This document shows, one piece after another, positions 17,307 through 25,586 of a stretch of DNA of 40,700 nt. Every line of letters starts with the position of its first letter. Within the stretch, counting starts at the first letter, position 1. The notes under the pieces are model-generated. The model did not search any database and was not told the origin of the DNA. It saw only the letters and a list, made by a program, of their open reading frames with translations. Source of the stretch: Flavobacteriales bacterium BRH_c54 (lineage in GTDB: Bacteria; Bacteroidota; Bacteroidia; Flavobacteriales_E; Vicingaceae); the NCBI GenBank assembly GCA_000961845.1, contig LADZ01000057.1, positions 1 through 40,700 on the forward strand, in the 5' to 3' direction. The position numbers were made by a program, and so were the translations under genes.

Positions 17307-17489
17307 TTACTCAACTTTACAGTCAGCACCTAAAGCTTTTAAGTTATCACAAGTTTCTTTTACATTACAATCGCAATCATCTTCATCAAAAGATTCAGCA
17401 CCTGTACATTTACATTCTTCTTTAGAACATGATGTAGTAGTAAAAGCAACACCACCAACAACTAAAAGAGTTAAAAATAATTTTTTCAT
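17307..17489 (-). CDS. Small cysteine-rich lipoprotein with a surface-export-like signal
   Basis: 60 residues. MKKLFLTLLVVGGVAFTTTSC is a lipoprotein signal with Cys21 lipidated. The mature 40 residues contain six further cysteines (EECKC, DDCDC, ETC, ADC) and many acidic residues. The sequence right after the lipidated Cys, CSKEE, fits the X-K-(D/E)2 lipoprotein export signal described for Capnocytophaga, which would send it to the cell surface. Its neighbour downstream is a membrane thiol-redox protein, suggesting that its cysteines form disulfides. The plus-strand frame opposite is a shadow. No known family; similar 'SCSKEE' small lipoproteins are common in the phylum. Confidence 0.8.
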   Translation of the reverse strand: MKKLFLTLLVVGGVAFTTTSCSKEECKCTGAESFDEDDCDCNVKETCDNLKALGADCKVE

Positions 17490-17548
17490 AATAAATAGTT
17501 AAATGTTAATAAAAATTTTGGCTAAAGTATAAATAATAATTGTAAAAA

Positions 17549-17587
17549 AAAAAAGCTTTCTAGCATAAAATGCTAGAAAGCTTTTTT
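17549..17587 (-). terminator. Strong Rho-independent terminator after the TPR lipoprotein gene
   Basis: Eleven-base perfect stem GCTTTCTAGCA / TGCTAGAAAGC, loop TAAAA, flanked by A-tract and T-tract on both sides, so it could work in both directions. On the minus strand it lies about 20 bp after the stop at 17605. Confidence 0.9.
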
Positions 17588-17604
17588 AATGAGAGTTGTA
17601 ACTA

Positions 17605-19320
17605 TTAATTTACAGCTGCTTGAAATTCAGCATCATCTCTGTATTTGATAAATTCAGCATCATCTTTAGCTTTAGCTTTTAAAGAAGCATCTTTAGCTGT
17701 AGCTGATTTAAGGTTGTTAACCATCATTCCTTTATCTCCAGATCTTGCTCCTGCAATAGCTTTTAAGTAGTAAGCTAACGCTTCGTCTTTATCAGCAGAG
17801 TTATCTATAGTTTGACCTATGTTGTTGTCTCCATTAAGTAATTTAGCTAATGCAGCATTGAAAGAATTAACACCAGAATAGTTAGCAACAGCATCAGCAT
17901 AATTACCTTCCATAATGTTAATAATTCCTTTGTTTTCATTAACTTCACTACCAGCACCGTTAGCTTTTTCGTAGTATTCTTTTGCAGTAGCATTATCTCC
18001 ATTTAATCTTGCAACAACACCTAAGTTATTATTTACAATCGGAGTACTTTCAATTGCATTTGCTTTTTCAAACTCAGTTTTAGCATCAGCTATTTTGTTT
18101 TGAGAAACGTATAAATAACCCAAGTTGTTTGGACCTCTCCAATCGTTAGGGAATTTAGTTACAAAACTTTTGTATATAGATTCTTTTTTAGCCATATCAT
18201 CATAAAGAGTAGCAGCGTATAACATTTGTTCAGCATCTAAAGAATCAATTTTAGTATCAACTAATGTTTTAATTTCATCATCAGTTAAGTTATGGTGTTT
18301 CATCACTAAGTTAACTTGAGATCTTCTTAAAACTGGAAGTACTTTTTTAGAAACTTCTTGGTAAGTAGCAGCTAAGTTTTTAATTTCTTCTTCTCTTTTA
18401 GTAACATCCGAGTATTGTTCTAGCACTCTAATAATAAGTTCTTTGTCTTTAATATCAGATTCTTGCATTAATTTTTTGAAACCTTCCCAGTCCTCACCTT
18501 TACCTGTTTCTTTAGCAAAACCTTCTGGAATTTCAATTTTATGTTGTTTCAATAAAGCAATAATGCTTTTTGCAGCAGAAGCAGCTCTTTCGTTAGCTAA
18601 GTTTTCATTTTTGCTAATTTCACCCTCAGGAGAAGCATAAGCATCAACAACTAAGCTATTGAATTCCATTTTAACATCTTCATTCCATCCTTTTATTTTA
18701 GATTTTAAGTCTTTGATGTCTTTATCATTCATTTCAGAACCTCTAACAACAGAGTTATTTACTAAATAGTGAATTTCAACATTGTTGTTTTCTAAATTAA
18801 ATTTCTCAAATTTATCAGTACCAATAATTGCCTTATCAGCAGCCATAACTAATTTTGGAGTAATAATAGTTCCATCAGCAGCTTTTCTTGGGTCTAAATC
18901 TTTAGTTTTTGTTTTATATTCACCGCTAGCTCTTAATTCTAAGGTAGCTTTTTGCATTCCGTCTTTATAAGGAATTTTTGCAGTATGAGAAAAACTTCCA
19001 CCTTTTTCGTAGCTAATAACAGTTCCTTCAGCTTCAGAATCTTCGCCTTTTAATTTAAAAGCTTTAAATTCTTCAGTTCCTCCATTATATACAATTACAG
19101 GAGTAATAGTGGCAGCCACTTTTTTGTGAAAATATTTTGTAGGGAAGCTTCCATTAACAGAGATTTGAATACTATCTCCATGCATTTCCATAGGATTAGG
19201 AGTTACTTCGTAGTTTACTTCGCCCTGTCTTTTTACCATCTTTGCTAGTGGATTACAAGCAACAAATACGGTTGATGTAGCCACAAATAGAGAAAATAGT
19301 CTTAAATTGTTAGTTCTCAT
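17605..19320 (-). CDS. Periplasmic/outer-membrane lipoprotein with OmpA-like segment and TPR repeats
   Basis: 571 residues. Lipoprotein signal TVFVAC (Cys22). Residues ~35-160 are beta-rich with no family I recognise. Residues ~170-260 resemble an OmpA-type peptidoglycan-binding start: strand NVEIHYLVNNS, then VVDAYASPEGEISKNENLA and NERAASAAKSI, which mirrors the 'G.tD..G....N..LS..RA..V' pattern of OmpA. Residues ~365-560 contain TPR units (NNLGYLYVSQNKIADAKTEFEKA; NNLGVVARLNGDNATAKEYYEKA). A plausible role is an envelope scaffold attached to outer membrane and cell wall. It is monocistronic, ended by a strong terminator. It is not the PorE type, because no beta-propeller is present. Confidence 0.75.
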   Translation of the reverse strand: MRTNNLRLFSLFVATSTVFVACNPLAKMVKRQGEVNYEVTPNPMEMHGDSIQISVNGSFPTKYFHKKVAATITPVIVYNGGTEEFKAFKLKGEDSEAEGTVISYEKGGSFSHTAKIPYKDGMQKATLELRASGEYKTKTKDLDPRKAADGTIITPKLVMAADKAIIGTDKFEKFNLENNNVEIHYLVNNSVVRGSEMNDKDIKDLKSKIKGWNEDVKMEFNSLVVDAYASPEGEISKNENLANERAASAAKSIIALLKQHKIEIPEGFAKETGKGEDWEGFKKLMQESDIKDKELIIRVLEQYSDVTKREEEIKNLAATYQEVSKKVLPVLRRSQVNLVMKHHNLTDDEIKTLVDTKIDSLDAEQMLYAATLYDDMAKKESIYKSFVTKFPNDWRGPNNLGYLYVSQNKIADAKTEFEKANAIESTPIVNNNLGVVARLNGDNATAKEYYEKANGAGSEVNENKGIINIMEGNYADAVANYSGVNSFNAALAKLLNGDNNIGQTIDNSADKDEALAYYLKAIAGARSGDKGMMVNNLKSATAKDASLKAKAKDDAEFIKYRDDAEFQAAVN

Positions 19321-19421
19321 TTTTAATTATTTAAGTTTAATTAATTTAGTTTTCGTGATGCAATATTAACTAATGTTTTTCACAAAAAAAAAACTATTTC
19401 TTATAAATATTGTTAGATAAC

Positions 19422-19925
19422 TTAATATTTAAAGACTTTTAAGCTATCGGTACAATCAATTTTAAGTTGACTAATGCTTTTATTTAGAATAGGATGTATA
19501 AATTCAGGTATGATTTCGGCTAGAGGGTGCAATATGAAATTTCTTTCAGATATTTTTGGATGTGGTATTTGCAGATTTTCTGTTTGGATTATTTCAGAGT
19601 TAAAAAAAAGTAAATCGATATCTATTGTTCTTTCTCCCCATCGTTTCATTCTTTTTCGTCCTAACTCCATTTCAATTACCAAACACTTTTCTAATATAGT
19701 TATAGGGGAAAGTTTTGTTTCCACAACAATTACTTGATTTAAGAAATCAGGTTGATTTTCTACTCCCCAAGCTTGTGTTTGATAGATTGATGATTCTTTT
19801 ACAATTGTTCCAATTTCTTGAGCAATGTTATTTTTAGCTGATAAAAATGTTTTTTTTATATCTCCTTGGTTTCCACCAAGAGATAATATTAGTTGATTAT
19901 AATTATTTGTTTTTCCACTCATCAT
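19422..19925 (-). CDS. folK: 2-amino-4-hydroxy-6-hydroxymethyldihydropteridine pyrophosphokinase
   Basis: 167 residues, the HPPK length. SLGGNQGD at the N-terminus, YQTQAWGVENQPDFLN (substrate loop), and RWGERTIDIDLLFF (ATP/Mg site with the DxD) followed by IPHP are all family signatures. It transfers pyrophosphate from ATP to 6-hydroxymethyl-dihydropterin in folate synthesis. It is divergent from sppA across 131 bp, a neighbourhood I recall from other Bacteroidota. A second Met codon follows directly (MM), so the start could be three bases later. Confidence 0.95.
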   Translation of the reverse strand: MMSGKTNNYNQLILSLGGNQGDIKKTFLSAKNNIAQEIGTIVKESSIYQTQAWGVENQPDFLNQVIVVETKLSPITILEKCLVIEMELGRKRMKRWGERTIDIDLLFFNSEIIQTENLQIPHPKISERNFILHPLAEIIPEFIHPILNKSISQLKIDCTDSLKVFKY

Positions 19926-19975
19926 TTTTTCTTACCACTAGTGTATTTTATACCTTTTTATATTTAAAAGGGATA

Positions 19976-19983
19976 TACATTTG
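19976..19983 (+). promoter_or_regulatory. Putative -7 box upstream of sppA
   Basis: TACATTTG on the plus strand, a perfect TAnnTTTG, 73 bp before the sppA start. A second perfect box, TACCTTTG, lies on the minus strand at 19996-20003 facing folK, so this 131-bp gap may hold two divergent promoters. Neither has a clear -33 element. Confidence 0.35.
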
Positions 19984-19995
19984 TATTTATGTTGA

Positions 19996-20003
19996 CAAAG
20001 GTA
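19996..20003 (-). promoter_or_regulatory. Putative -7 box upstream of folK
   Basis: Minus strand reads TACCTTTG, a perfect TAnnTTTG, about 70 bp before the folK start and 12 bp from the oppositely directed box for sppA. Confidence 0.35.
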
Positions 20004-20056
20004 ATTAAATCAACATCAATTAATTTGTAACTTAAACCATATAAAAAAATAAAACG

Positions 20057-21853
20057 ATGAAACAGTTTTTTAAAATTATGTTAGCTTCCATTGCAGCAAT
20101 GATAGTAATGGGTGCATTATTTTTCTTTATTACATTTGGAATTATAGGAAGTTTGATTTCTTCATCTGAGTCTGATAAAGAAGTAAAAATTAAAGAGAAC
20201 TCAGTAATGCATATAAAATTTACTGAACCTATTCCTGATAGAACCTCTGAAAATCCGTTTGAGAATTTTGATTTTGGAAAAATGCAGCCTTCTAAACAAT
20301 TAGGGTTGGATAAAATTCTAAAAACTATTGAAAAAGCTAAAACCGATGATAGAATTAAAGGAATTTATTTAGATTTAAATGTGGTAAATGGCGGAATGGC
20401 TACTGTTGAGGAGATTAGAAATGCCTTGGAAGATTTTAAAACTACCGGAAAATGGATAGTAAGTTATTCAGAAATTTATACTCAAAAAGGATATTACTTA
20501 GCATCAGTTGCAGATAAAATTTATTTAAATCCTGCAGGAATGATGGAATTAAGAGGGTTGTCTTCTCAATTAATGTTCTTTAAAAATGCTTTAGCTAAGT
20601 TAGATGTTGATATGCAAGTTATTCGTCATGGTAAGTTTAAAAGTGCTGTAGAACCATTTATGTTAGAAAAAATGAGTGAATCTAACAGAAAACAAATGGA
20701 GTTAATTTTAAACACCACTTGGGGAAGCATGTTGGAAAAAGTTGCTGCATCAAGAAAAATAAGCATTGAAAAAATTAATGAATTAGCTGATGGAATTAAA
20801 ATTCAGAAAGCTATAGATGCTAAAAATGAAGGTTTTGTTGATGAAATAATGTACAAAGATGAGTTATTAGATATGTTTAAAGAAAAATTAGAGGTTGCAT
20901 CTTACGAAGATATTAATTTTATTGAATTACCTAAGTACTTATCAGCAAGTAAAGACCCATTAAAAGAATTAAAAGAGAAAACATCTGAACCAAGTTCTAA
21001 TCAGATAGCAGTTGTTTATGCTAGTGGAGATATTGTTAGCGGTAAAGGAGATAAAGGACAGATGGGGTCAGAAACTATTTCTAAAGCAATTAGAGAAGCT
21101 CGTTTAGATAGTAATGTTAAAGCAATTGTTTTAAGAGTGAATTCTCCAGGAGGAAGTGCAATGGCTTCTGATGTTATGTGGAGAGAAGTAGTTTTGGCTA
21201 AAAAAGTAAAACCTGTTGTAGTTTCTATGGGTAATGTTGCTGCATCGGGTGGGTATTATATTTCTTGTGCAGCTGATAAAATTGTTGCCGATGAAAAAAC
21301 AATAACAGGCTCAATAGGTGTTTTTGGTTTAATTCCTAATGCTCAGGGATTTTTCAATAATAAATTGGGAATTACTTTTGATACAGTTAAAACGAATACA
21401 CATGCAGATATGTTAACTATTTTCAGACCATTAACCCAAGAAGAAAAAGATATTATTCAAATTGGAGTAGAAAATATTTACGATGATTTTATTACTAAAG
21501 TAGCCGAAGGTAGAGGAATGACTAAAGAACAAGTTGACTCTATCGGACAAGGAAGAGTTTGGACGGGTATTGATGCTAAAAAGATTGGTTTAGTAGATGA
21601 AATAGGAGGTATAAATAAAGCAGTTGAAATAGCTCAGAATTTAGCAGAAATGGAAGATTATACCTTAACAGCATATCCAAAAGCTGAGAAAAACCCGTTT
21701 AATGAGTTATTAATTACGTTGTCGGGAGATATGGAAGCTTATTTTATGAAAAAGCAAATGGGTGAGGGATATAAATACTACCGAGCTGTTGAAAGACTAT
21801 CTACTCAGCAAGGAATTTTAGCAAGAATGCCTTATGAAATAGAGATTCATTAA
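20057..21853 (+). CDS. sppA: Signal peptide peptidase SppA, 67K (long) type
   Basis: 598 residues with one N-terminal membrane helix (MLASIAAMIVMGALFFFITF) and two tandem S49 domains, as in E. coli SppA. The catalytic Lys is in GKFKSAVEPF (Lys195) of the first half and the catalytic Ser in NVAASGGYYIS (Ser397) of the second, so the dyad is intact. NSPGGSAMASD and TGSIGVFG are other S49 landmarks. The enzyme degrades cleaved signal peptides in the inner membrane, with its active site in the periplasm. It stands divergent from folK and ends at a shared hairpin terminator at 21881-21910. Confidence 0.95.
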   Translation: MKQFFKIMLASIAAMIVMGALFFFITFGIIGSLISSSESDKEVKIKENSVMHIKFTEPIPDRTSENPFENFDFGKMQPSKQLGLDKILKTIEKAKTDDRIKGIYLDLNVVNGGMATVEEIRNALEDFKTTGKWIVSYSEIYTQKGYYLASVADKIYLNPAGMMELRGLSSQLMFFKNALAKLDVDMQVIRHGKFKSAVEPFMLEKMSESNRKQMELILNTTWGSMLEKVAASRKISIEKINELADGIKIQKAIDAKNEGFVDEIMYKDELLDMFKEKLEVASYEDINFIELPKYLSASKDPLKELKEKTSEPSSNQIAVVYASGDIVSGKGDKGQMGSETISKAIREARLDSNVKAIVLRVNSPGGSAMASDVMWREVVLAKKVKPVVVSMGNVAASGGYYISCAADKIVADEKTITGSIGVFGLIPNAQGFFNNKLGITFDTVKTNTHADMLTIFRPLTQEEKDIIQIGVENIYDDFITKVAEGRGMTKEQVDSIGQGRVWTGIDAKKIGLVDEIGGINKAVEIAQNLAEMEDYTLTAYPKAEKNPFNELLITLSGDMEAYFMKKQMGEGYKYYRAVERLSTQQGILARMPYEIEIH

Positions 21854-21880
21854 GTAAATAATTATTTGTTTATGAAAAGG

Positions 21881-21910
21881 TAGCCACTGAATTTCAGTGG
21901 CTATTTTTTT
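21881..21910 (+). terminator. Bidirectional terminator between sppA and the GT-C gene
   Basis: Ten-base perfect stem TAGCCACTGA / TCAGTGGCTA with a three-base loop, then seven Ts on the plus strand. It lies 28 bp after the sppA stop and just past the convergent GT-C stop at 21909, so it can serve both. Confidence 0.85.
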
Positions 21911-23888
21911 ATTTACACAACTTAAAATACTGCTGGGCTCTTTTTAAATTACCTGAATTTACTAATAGAGAATGAATGTGGGCACAAAGTTGTTTGTCGT
22001 TCGAATCAAGCTGAAAGGCTTTTTCAAAATAATAAATGGTAAATTGATTTCCATTTGGTATAAGTGAGTATAAGTTAGCCAAACTGATAAAATAGACTTT
22101 AGATTCAGGAATTTTTTCTTTTAACTTTTCCAGCAATTGTATGGCATATTCTGCTTTATTGGCATCTCTAGCAATGTTCATCAATTTTTCGTAGGTTGCT
22201 AAGTTTTCAGGAGTTAGTTCTATTACTTTAGCGTAATGTCTTAAAGCTAAATCGTGCTTGCCGAGTTTATTATAAGAAAATGCTAAATTAGTATGTGCTT
22301 CTAAATAGCTAGAGTCCATTGCTACAGCTTTAGAACAATAATAAATAGCTTTCTCATAGTCTTGTAAAAAATTCACATAAACAGACCCCAAATTATTAAT
22401 AGAAGTTAAGTAAGTGGAATCAATTATTAAAGCTTCATTATAGTGATGAATAATTTTTTTGACATCATTTTGAAGTTGAGGGTTATTAGAGTTGTTCCTT
22501 AATTCTTTAGCAACTTTAGGGTATAAGGTATTAGCAATTAAAGCATGTGCTTTTGCAGATTCTGTTAAGTGTTTAATATCATTCTCATAAAGTGTTAGTT
22601 TATCGTGCCAATCTGGATTTCTGGAAATTGTCCTAGCAGAATAAGCTATAGAAATAACGCTAAACACAAGTAAAAAAGTAGCTGGTAGTTTCACTCCAAT
22701 TGTTTCGGAATCAATATCAATTTTAAATATTTTGAGTAATAAAAAACCAACGACTATACAAAAACCGATTGAAAAAATATAAGTAAACCTATCTGCGACT
22801 ATTCCTACAATAGGAAAAAACACATTTATTACTCCAAGCATTACTCCAAACCAAATAACTATTCCCAACCCCATTACTTTTCTTTTTATAAACTGTATGA
22901 ACCCATAAATTCCAATTGGAATAAAAAAGATAATGGCTGTCCAAACTTGCCAATTGGATAAAGTTGCCATTGGTATTTGATTGTATCCATAATAAAAAGA
23001 AAGATTGACAGGGAAAATCAACATTTCTAAATAAAACCAAGAGGAGTACAAACCGACTAAAACGCTATCTAAAAAATTACCTTCATAAACTAATGGATTT
23101 TCAAAAAAGAGCATTTCTCTGGTAGCTTTTCCAGTTAGCAAACCTTTTTTCATCAATACAAAATTTAATATTACTAATACAACAGAAAAAGTACTAATTA
23201 ATATTTTTTTATAATCTGCTTTTACAAAATATAAAACCACGGGGACTAAGCCCAAAGCGGCTATTGCATTTTTTTTAGATAGGATGGCAAACAAAACAAA
23301 AATCATAGCAAAACCTGCATATTTTAGCTGATTAGTAACCGTATATTTAAGGTACAATTTTAATGAAATGATAATACCCAACAACACAAAAAGTTCGTCT
23401 CTACTTTTAATATTAGCTACAGCTTCCGTATGTAGTGGATGGATTAAAAATAATATTGTTATTAACAGTGGAAGTAAAACATTGTATTCTTTAAAAATGT
23501 TTTGAAGTAAGGAATAAAGCAACATACAAGTGAGGATATATAGCAATAAATTAATAAAATGACTGATGTTTGCTTGGGTTAATAGGTTATTTTTTTCTTT
23601 TTCTTTTTTGGATTGACTAGCAGGTAATCTTCCAAAAAATTGTTTTTCTAAGGCAAAAGAAGAAGTAACCATTGGTCGATATTCGTATTCTTGTTTTCCA
23701 ACAGCATACCTCGATTTAAAAATTCTAGGAATAGCTTTAATTCCATGAGAAACTAGTATATTATCGACCACCATATCATCATCTAATGCATATTCATTAT
23801 TAATGCTATTACCATATAGCAAAAGGGACATAACTGCAATTAGTAGATAAACTTTTTTATTGGTAATTTTTGATAAATTTATTATCAT
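21909..23888 (-). CDS. TMTC-like GT-C glycosyltransferase with C-terminal TPRs (paralogue A)
   Basis: 659 residues. Residues ~10-430 hold about ten to twelve membrane helices; ~440-659 hold TPR units (SINNLGSVYVNFLQDYEKAIYYCSKA; AHTNLAFSYNKLGKHDLALRHYAKV). The first periplasmic loop has the acidic pair YALDDD (residues 34-38), the GT-C catalytic/metal position. HPLHTEAVANIKSRDELF (~150-167) matches the HP.HTEAV....R.DLL pattern of eukaryotic TMTC O-mannosyltransferases. GT-C enzymes use polyprenyl-phosphate sugars and act outside the cytoplasm. It ends the accessory cluster that encodes an ArnC-like enzyme making such donors. A paralogue lies at 35432-37438. Confidence 0.82.
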   Translation of the reverse strand: MIINLSKITNKKVYLLIAVMSLLLYGNSINNEYALDDDMVVDNILVSHGIKAIPRIFKSRYAVGKQEYEYRPMVTSSFALEKQFFGRLPASQSKKEKEKNNLLTQANISHFINLLLYILTCMLLYSLLQNIFKEYNVLLPLLITILFLIHPLHTEAVANIKSRDELFVLLGIIISLKLYLKYTVTNQLKYAGFAMIFVLFAILSKKNAIAALGLVPVVLYFVKADYKKILISTFSVVLVILNFVLMKKGLLTGKATREMLFFENPLVYEGNFLDSVLVGLYSSWFYLEMLIFPVNLSFYYGYNQIPMATLSNWQVWTAIIFFIPIGIYGFIQFIKRKVMGLGIVIWFGVMLGVINVFFPIVGIVADRFTYIFSIGFCIVVGFLLLKIFKIDIDSETIGVKLPATFLLVFSVISIAYSARTISRNPDWHDKLTLYENDIKHLTESAKAHALIANTLYPKVAKELRNNSNNPQLQNDVKKIIHHYNEALIIDSTYLTSINNLGSVYVNFLQDYEKAIYYCSKAVAMDSSYLEAHTNLAFSYNKLGKHDLALRHYAKVIELTPENLATYEKLMNIARDANKAEYAIQLLEKLKEKIPESKVYFISLANLYSLIPNGNQFTIYYFEKAFQLDSNDKQLCAHIHSLLVNSGNLKRAQQYFKLCK

Positions 23889-23986
23889 TTAGTTTTTGGG
23901 GTTACAAATAAATATATTGATTGTAGTAATAATTAGTTTTAAACATATTTAGATTAACAATAAAATAAGACTCTTAAAAATTCACT

Positions 23987-24574
23987 TTATTTCTTAAGTT
24001 TATTAAAATTATAAGGAAAATCAATTGCAATGTTAATTCTGTTGGTATTAGAAAAGTTAAATGATGAATGAGATACCGAAGTGTCAAATATAGCCCAATC
24101 ACCTCGGTTTTTCAAAATACGTTTTTCGTTACCACAATAGATTTCTGAATGCCCATCCAAATTCTCTAAACATAAATGAAAAGCAAGATGTCGTTCAAGG
24201 TGTTTATGACTTTTTATTCCTTTTTTTGCAGCCAATTTTATAAAAGATGAAAAATAAAGGTTTGGAACTTTTAATATATTTTTTAAAGCTGTTGGGAAAA
24301 CTCTATTTACATTGTACCATTTTATTTCAAAACCATTCTTATATAATGGAAAAGCACCCCAAGCTTCATTTCTAAAATCAAACCCTAAGTTAGTCGGTGT
24401 TATCTCTTGTTCTTTAGCATAGTAATCAATGTGAGAACATCCTTCAGGAAAATCGTTGGAAATAAAATCTTTTAATAAAGGGCTTGATTGTTGGGCTTTA
24501 AATTCAGCAGCAATTAAATCTACTTCTTTTAGAATTTCTTGTAAGAAAGGAAAATTGTCAATTTCGTAAAACAT
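23987..24574 (-). CDS. Aspartyl/asparaginyl beta-hydroxylase-like oxygenase
   Basis: 195 residues. The double-stranded beta-helix core has SHKHLERHLAFHLCL (iron His123 and the R.HL segment), YCGNEKRILKNRGDWAIFDTSVSH (iron His169, with the family's FD....H) and an Arg179 that would bind 2-oxoglutarate. The family (PF05118) uses two His rather than a full HxD..H triad, as here. Members hydroxylate Asp/Asn in proteins, free amino acids, or lipid A acyl chains (LpxO). No membrane helix or signal is seen, so it is cytosolic. It starts 8 bp after the preceding unknown gene and is co-transcribed with it. The substrate is unknown. Confidence 0.78.
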   Translation of the reverse strand: MFYEIDNFPFLQEILKEVDLIAAEFKAQQSSPLLKDFISNDFPEGCSHIDYYAKEQEITPTNLGFDFRNEAWGAFPLYKNGFEIKWYNVNRVFPTALKNILKVPNLYFSSFIKLAAKKGIKSHKHLERHLAFHLCLENLDGHSEIYCGNEKRILKNRGDWAIFDTSVSHSSFNFSNTNRINIAIDFPYNFNKLKK

Positions 24575-24582
24575 ACATAAAA

Positions 24583-25389
24583 TTATTTAATTAATAAATT
24601 AATAGTTTGCATTGGAAAATTTTCATAGTATACTTCTCTTGGTACATAATAAATTGCTTTAGTAGTATTGTTGATTCTATATCCGGGAGCAAAAAAATAT
24701 AAATTAAATTTATTATAAAAATAGAAACTTAGTTCTTTTAAACGTTGATTGTTTTCTATAGTCAGTATTTTTTTTACAGAATCTGTATTATTAAGTCCTA
24801 AGTTAATTTTTCTTTCCAATTCACTTTCAGTGTATTCAATGACATTTAAATTTTTAATAGTAGCCTTATTTTCAATGCCAAAATCTTTTAATAGTTTCAA
24901 TTTATTTTCAATAGAATTAATGTAAAAATACTTTTTTTCTTCAATATAACTGTTGTGAAATTCCAAACATATACCTGGATTTATTTTGTCTTCATCAAAA
25001 AGGTTAAGTTTACTTGGCAAACCTAAAGCAAAATTAGATGTTCTAAAATGTACATATTTATTAATAATTACTTTTCCATTATTAAGGTAACATTTTAATC
25101 CAAAAGTTAATCCTTGATGTATAAAATTGTATGTTTTTGAAGGTTTCCAATTGTTAAAAATTAAATTTTTATATATATCATTAATTTCAAATGTATTTAA
25201 AAAACTATTAGATGGATTTTTAAAAAACGAAAAATATAATTTCACAGAAACAAGTTTTTCTTTATTATAATTAACTCCAAAATAGTTAATAAATAATGAA
25301 TGTTTGTCTCCTTCATCTAGAATAAAACGGATATTTTCGTTAACCTTTTGGTTATTAATAATAAAGTTAAATTGTTCTATAAAGTTCAT
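24583..25389 (-). CDS. Unknown protein paired with the AspH-like oxygenase
   Basis: 268 residues. I do not recognise the family. It has no signal peptide or membrane helix; it is rich in Asn, Lys, Phe and Ile, with predicted mixed alpha/beta structure. Visible segments include SLFINYFGVNYNKEKLVSVK, GLTFGLKCYLNNGK, INPGICLEFHNSYIEE and LYFFAPGYRINNTTKAIYY. It lies 8 bp upstream of the AspH-like gene and is divergent from the sulfotransferase across 197 bp. Its location between tailoring enzymes suggests a role in the same pathway, perhaps as an enzyme or a peptide/acceptor-binding partner, but this is guesswork. Confidence 0.7.
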   Translation of the reverse strand: MNFIEQFNFIINNQKVNENIRFILDEGDKHSLFINYFGVNYNKEKLVSVKLYFSFFKNPSNSFLNTFEINDIYKNLIFNNWKPSKTYNFIHQGLTFGLKCYLNNGKVIINKYVHFRTSNFALGLPSKLNLFDEDKINPGICLEFHNSYIEEKKYFYINSIENKLKLLKDFGIENKATIKNLNVIEYTESELERKINLGLNNTDSVKKILTIENNQRLKELSFYFYNKFNLYFFAPGYRINNTTKAIYYVPREVYYENFPMQTINLLIK

Positions 25390-25586
25390 GAGAAAATAAT
25401 ATATTTAATAGAAAAGGTCATTAACTTTAGTGTGAACCAAAATATATAGATACTAATTAATAGTAGTTTTTATAATTTATGACAAAATAAGAAATTACAT
25501 AGTCGTCTATTATTTATAATAATAACTTGGAAACAAATATATAAATATTAATTTTATCGGTACTTTATATCGAATAAATATTCTTT

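Noticed and set aside
17284-17502. 72-codon plus-strand frame opposite the cysteine-rich lipoprotein
   Set aside because: The minus-strand frame has a lipoprotein signal and lies between terminators; the plus frame has no recognisable features.
22789-23040. 83-codon frame inside GT-C paralogue A
   Set aside because: Lies within a conserved membrane region of the real gene on the same strand.
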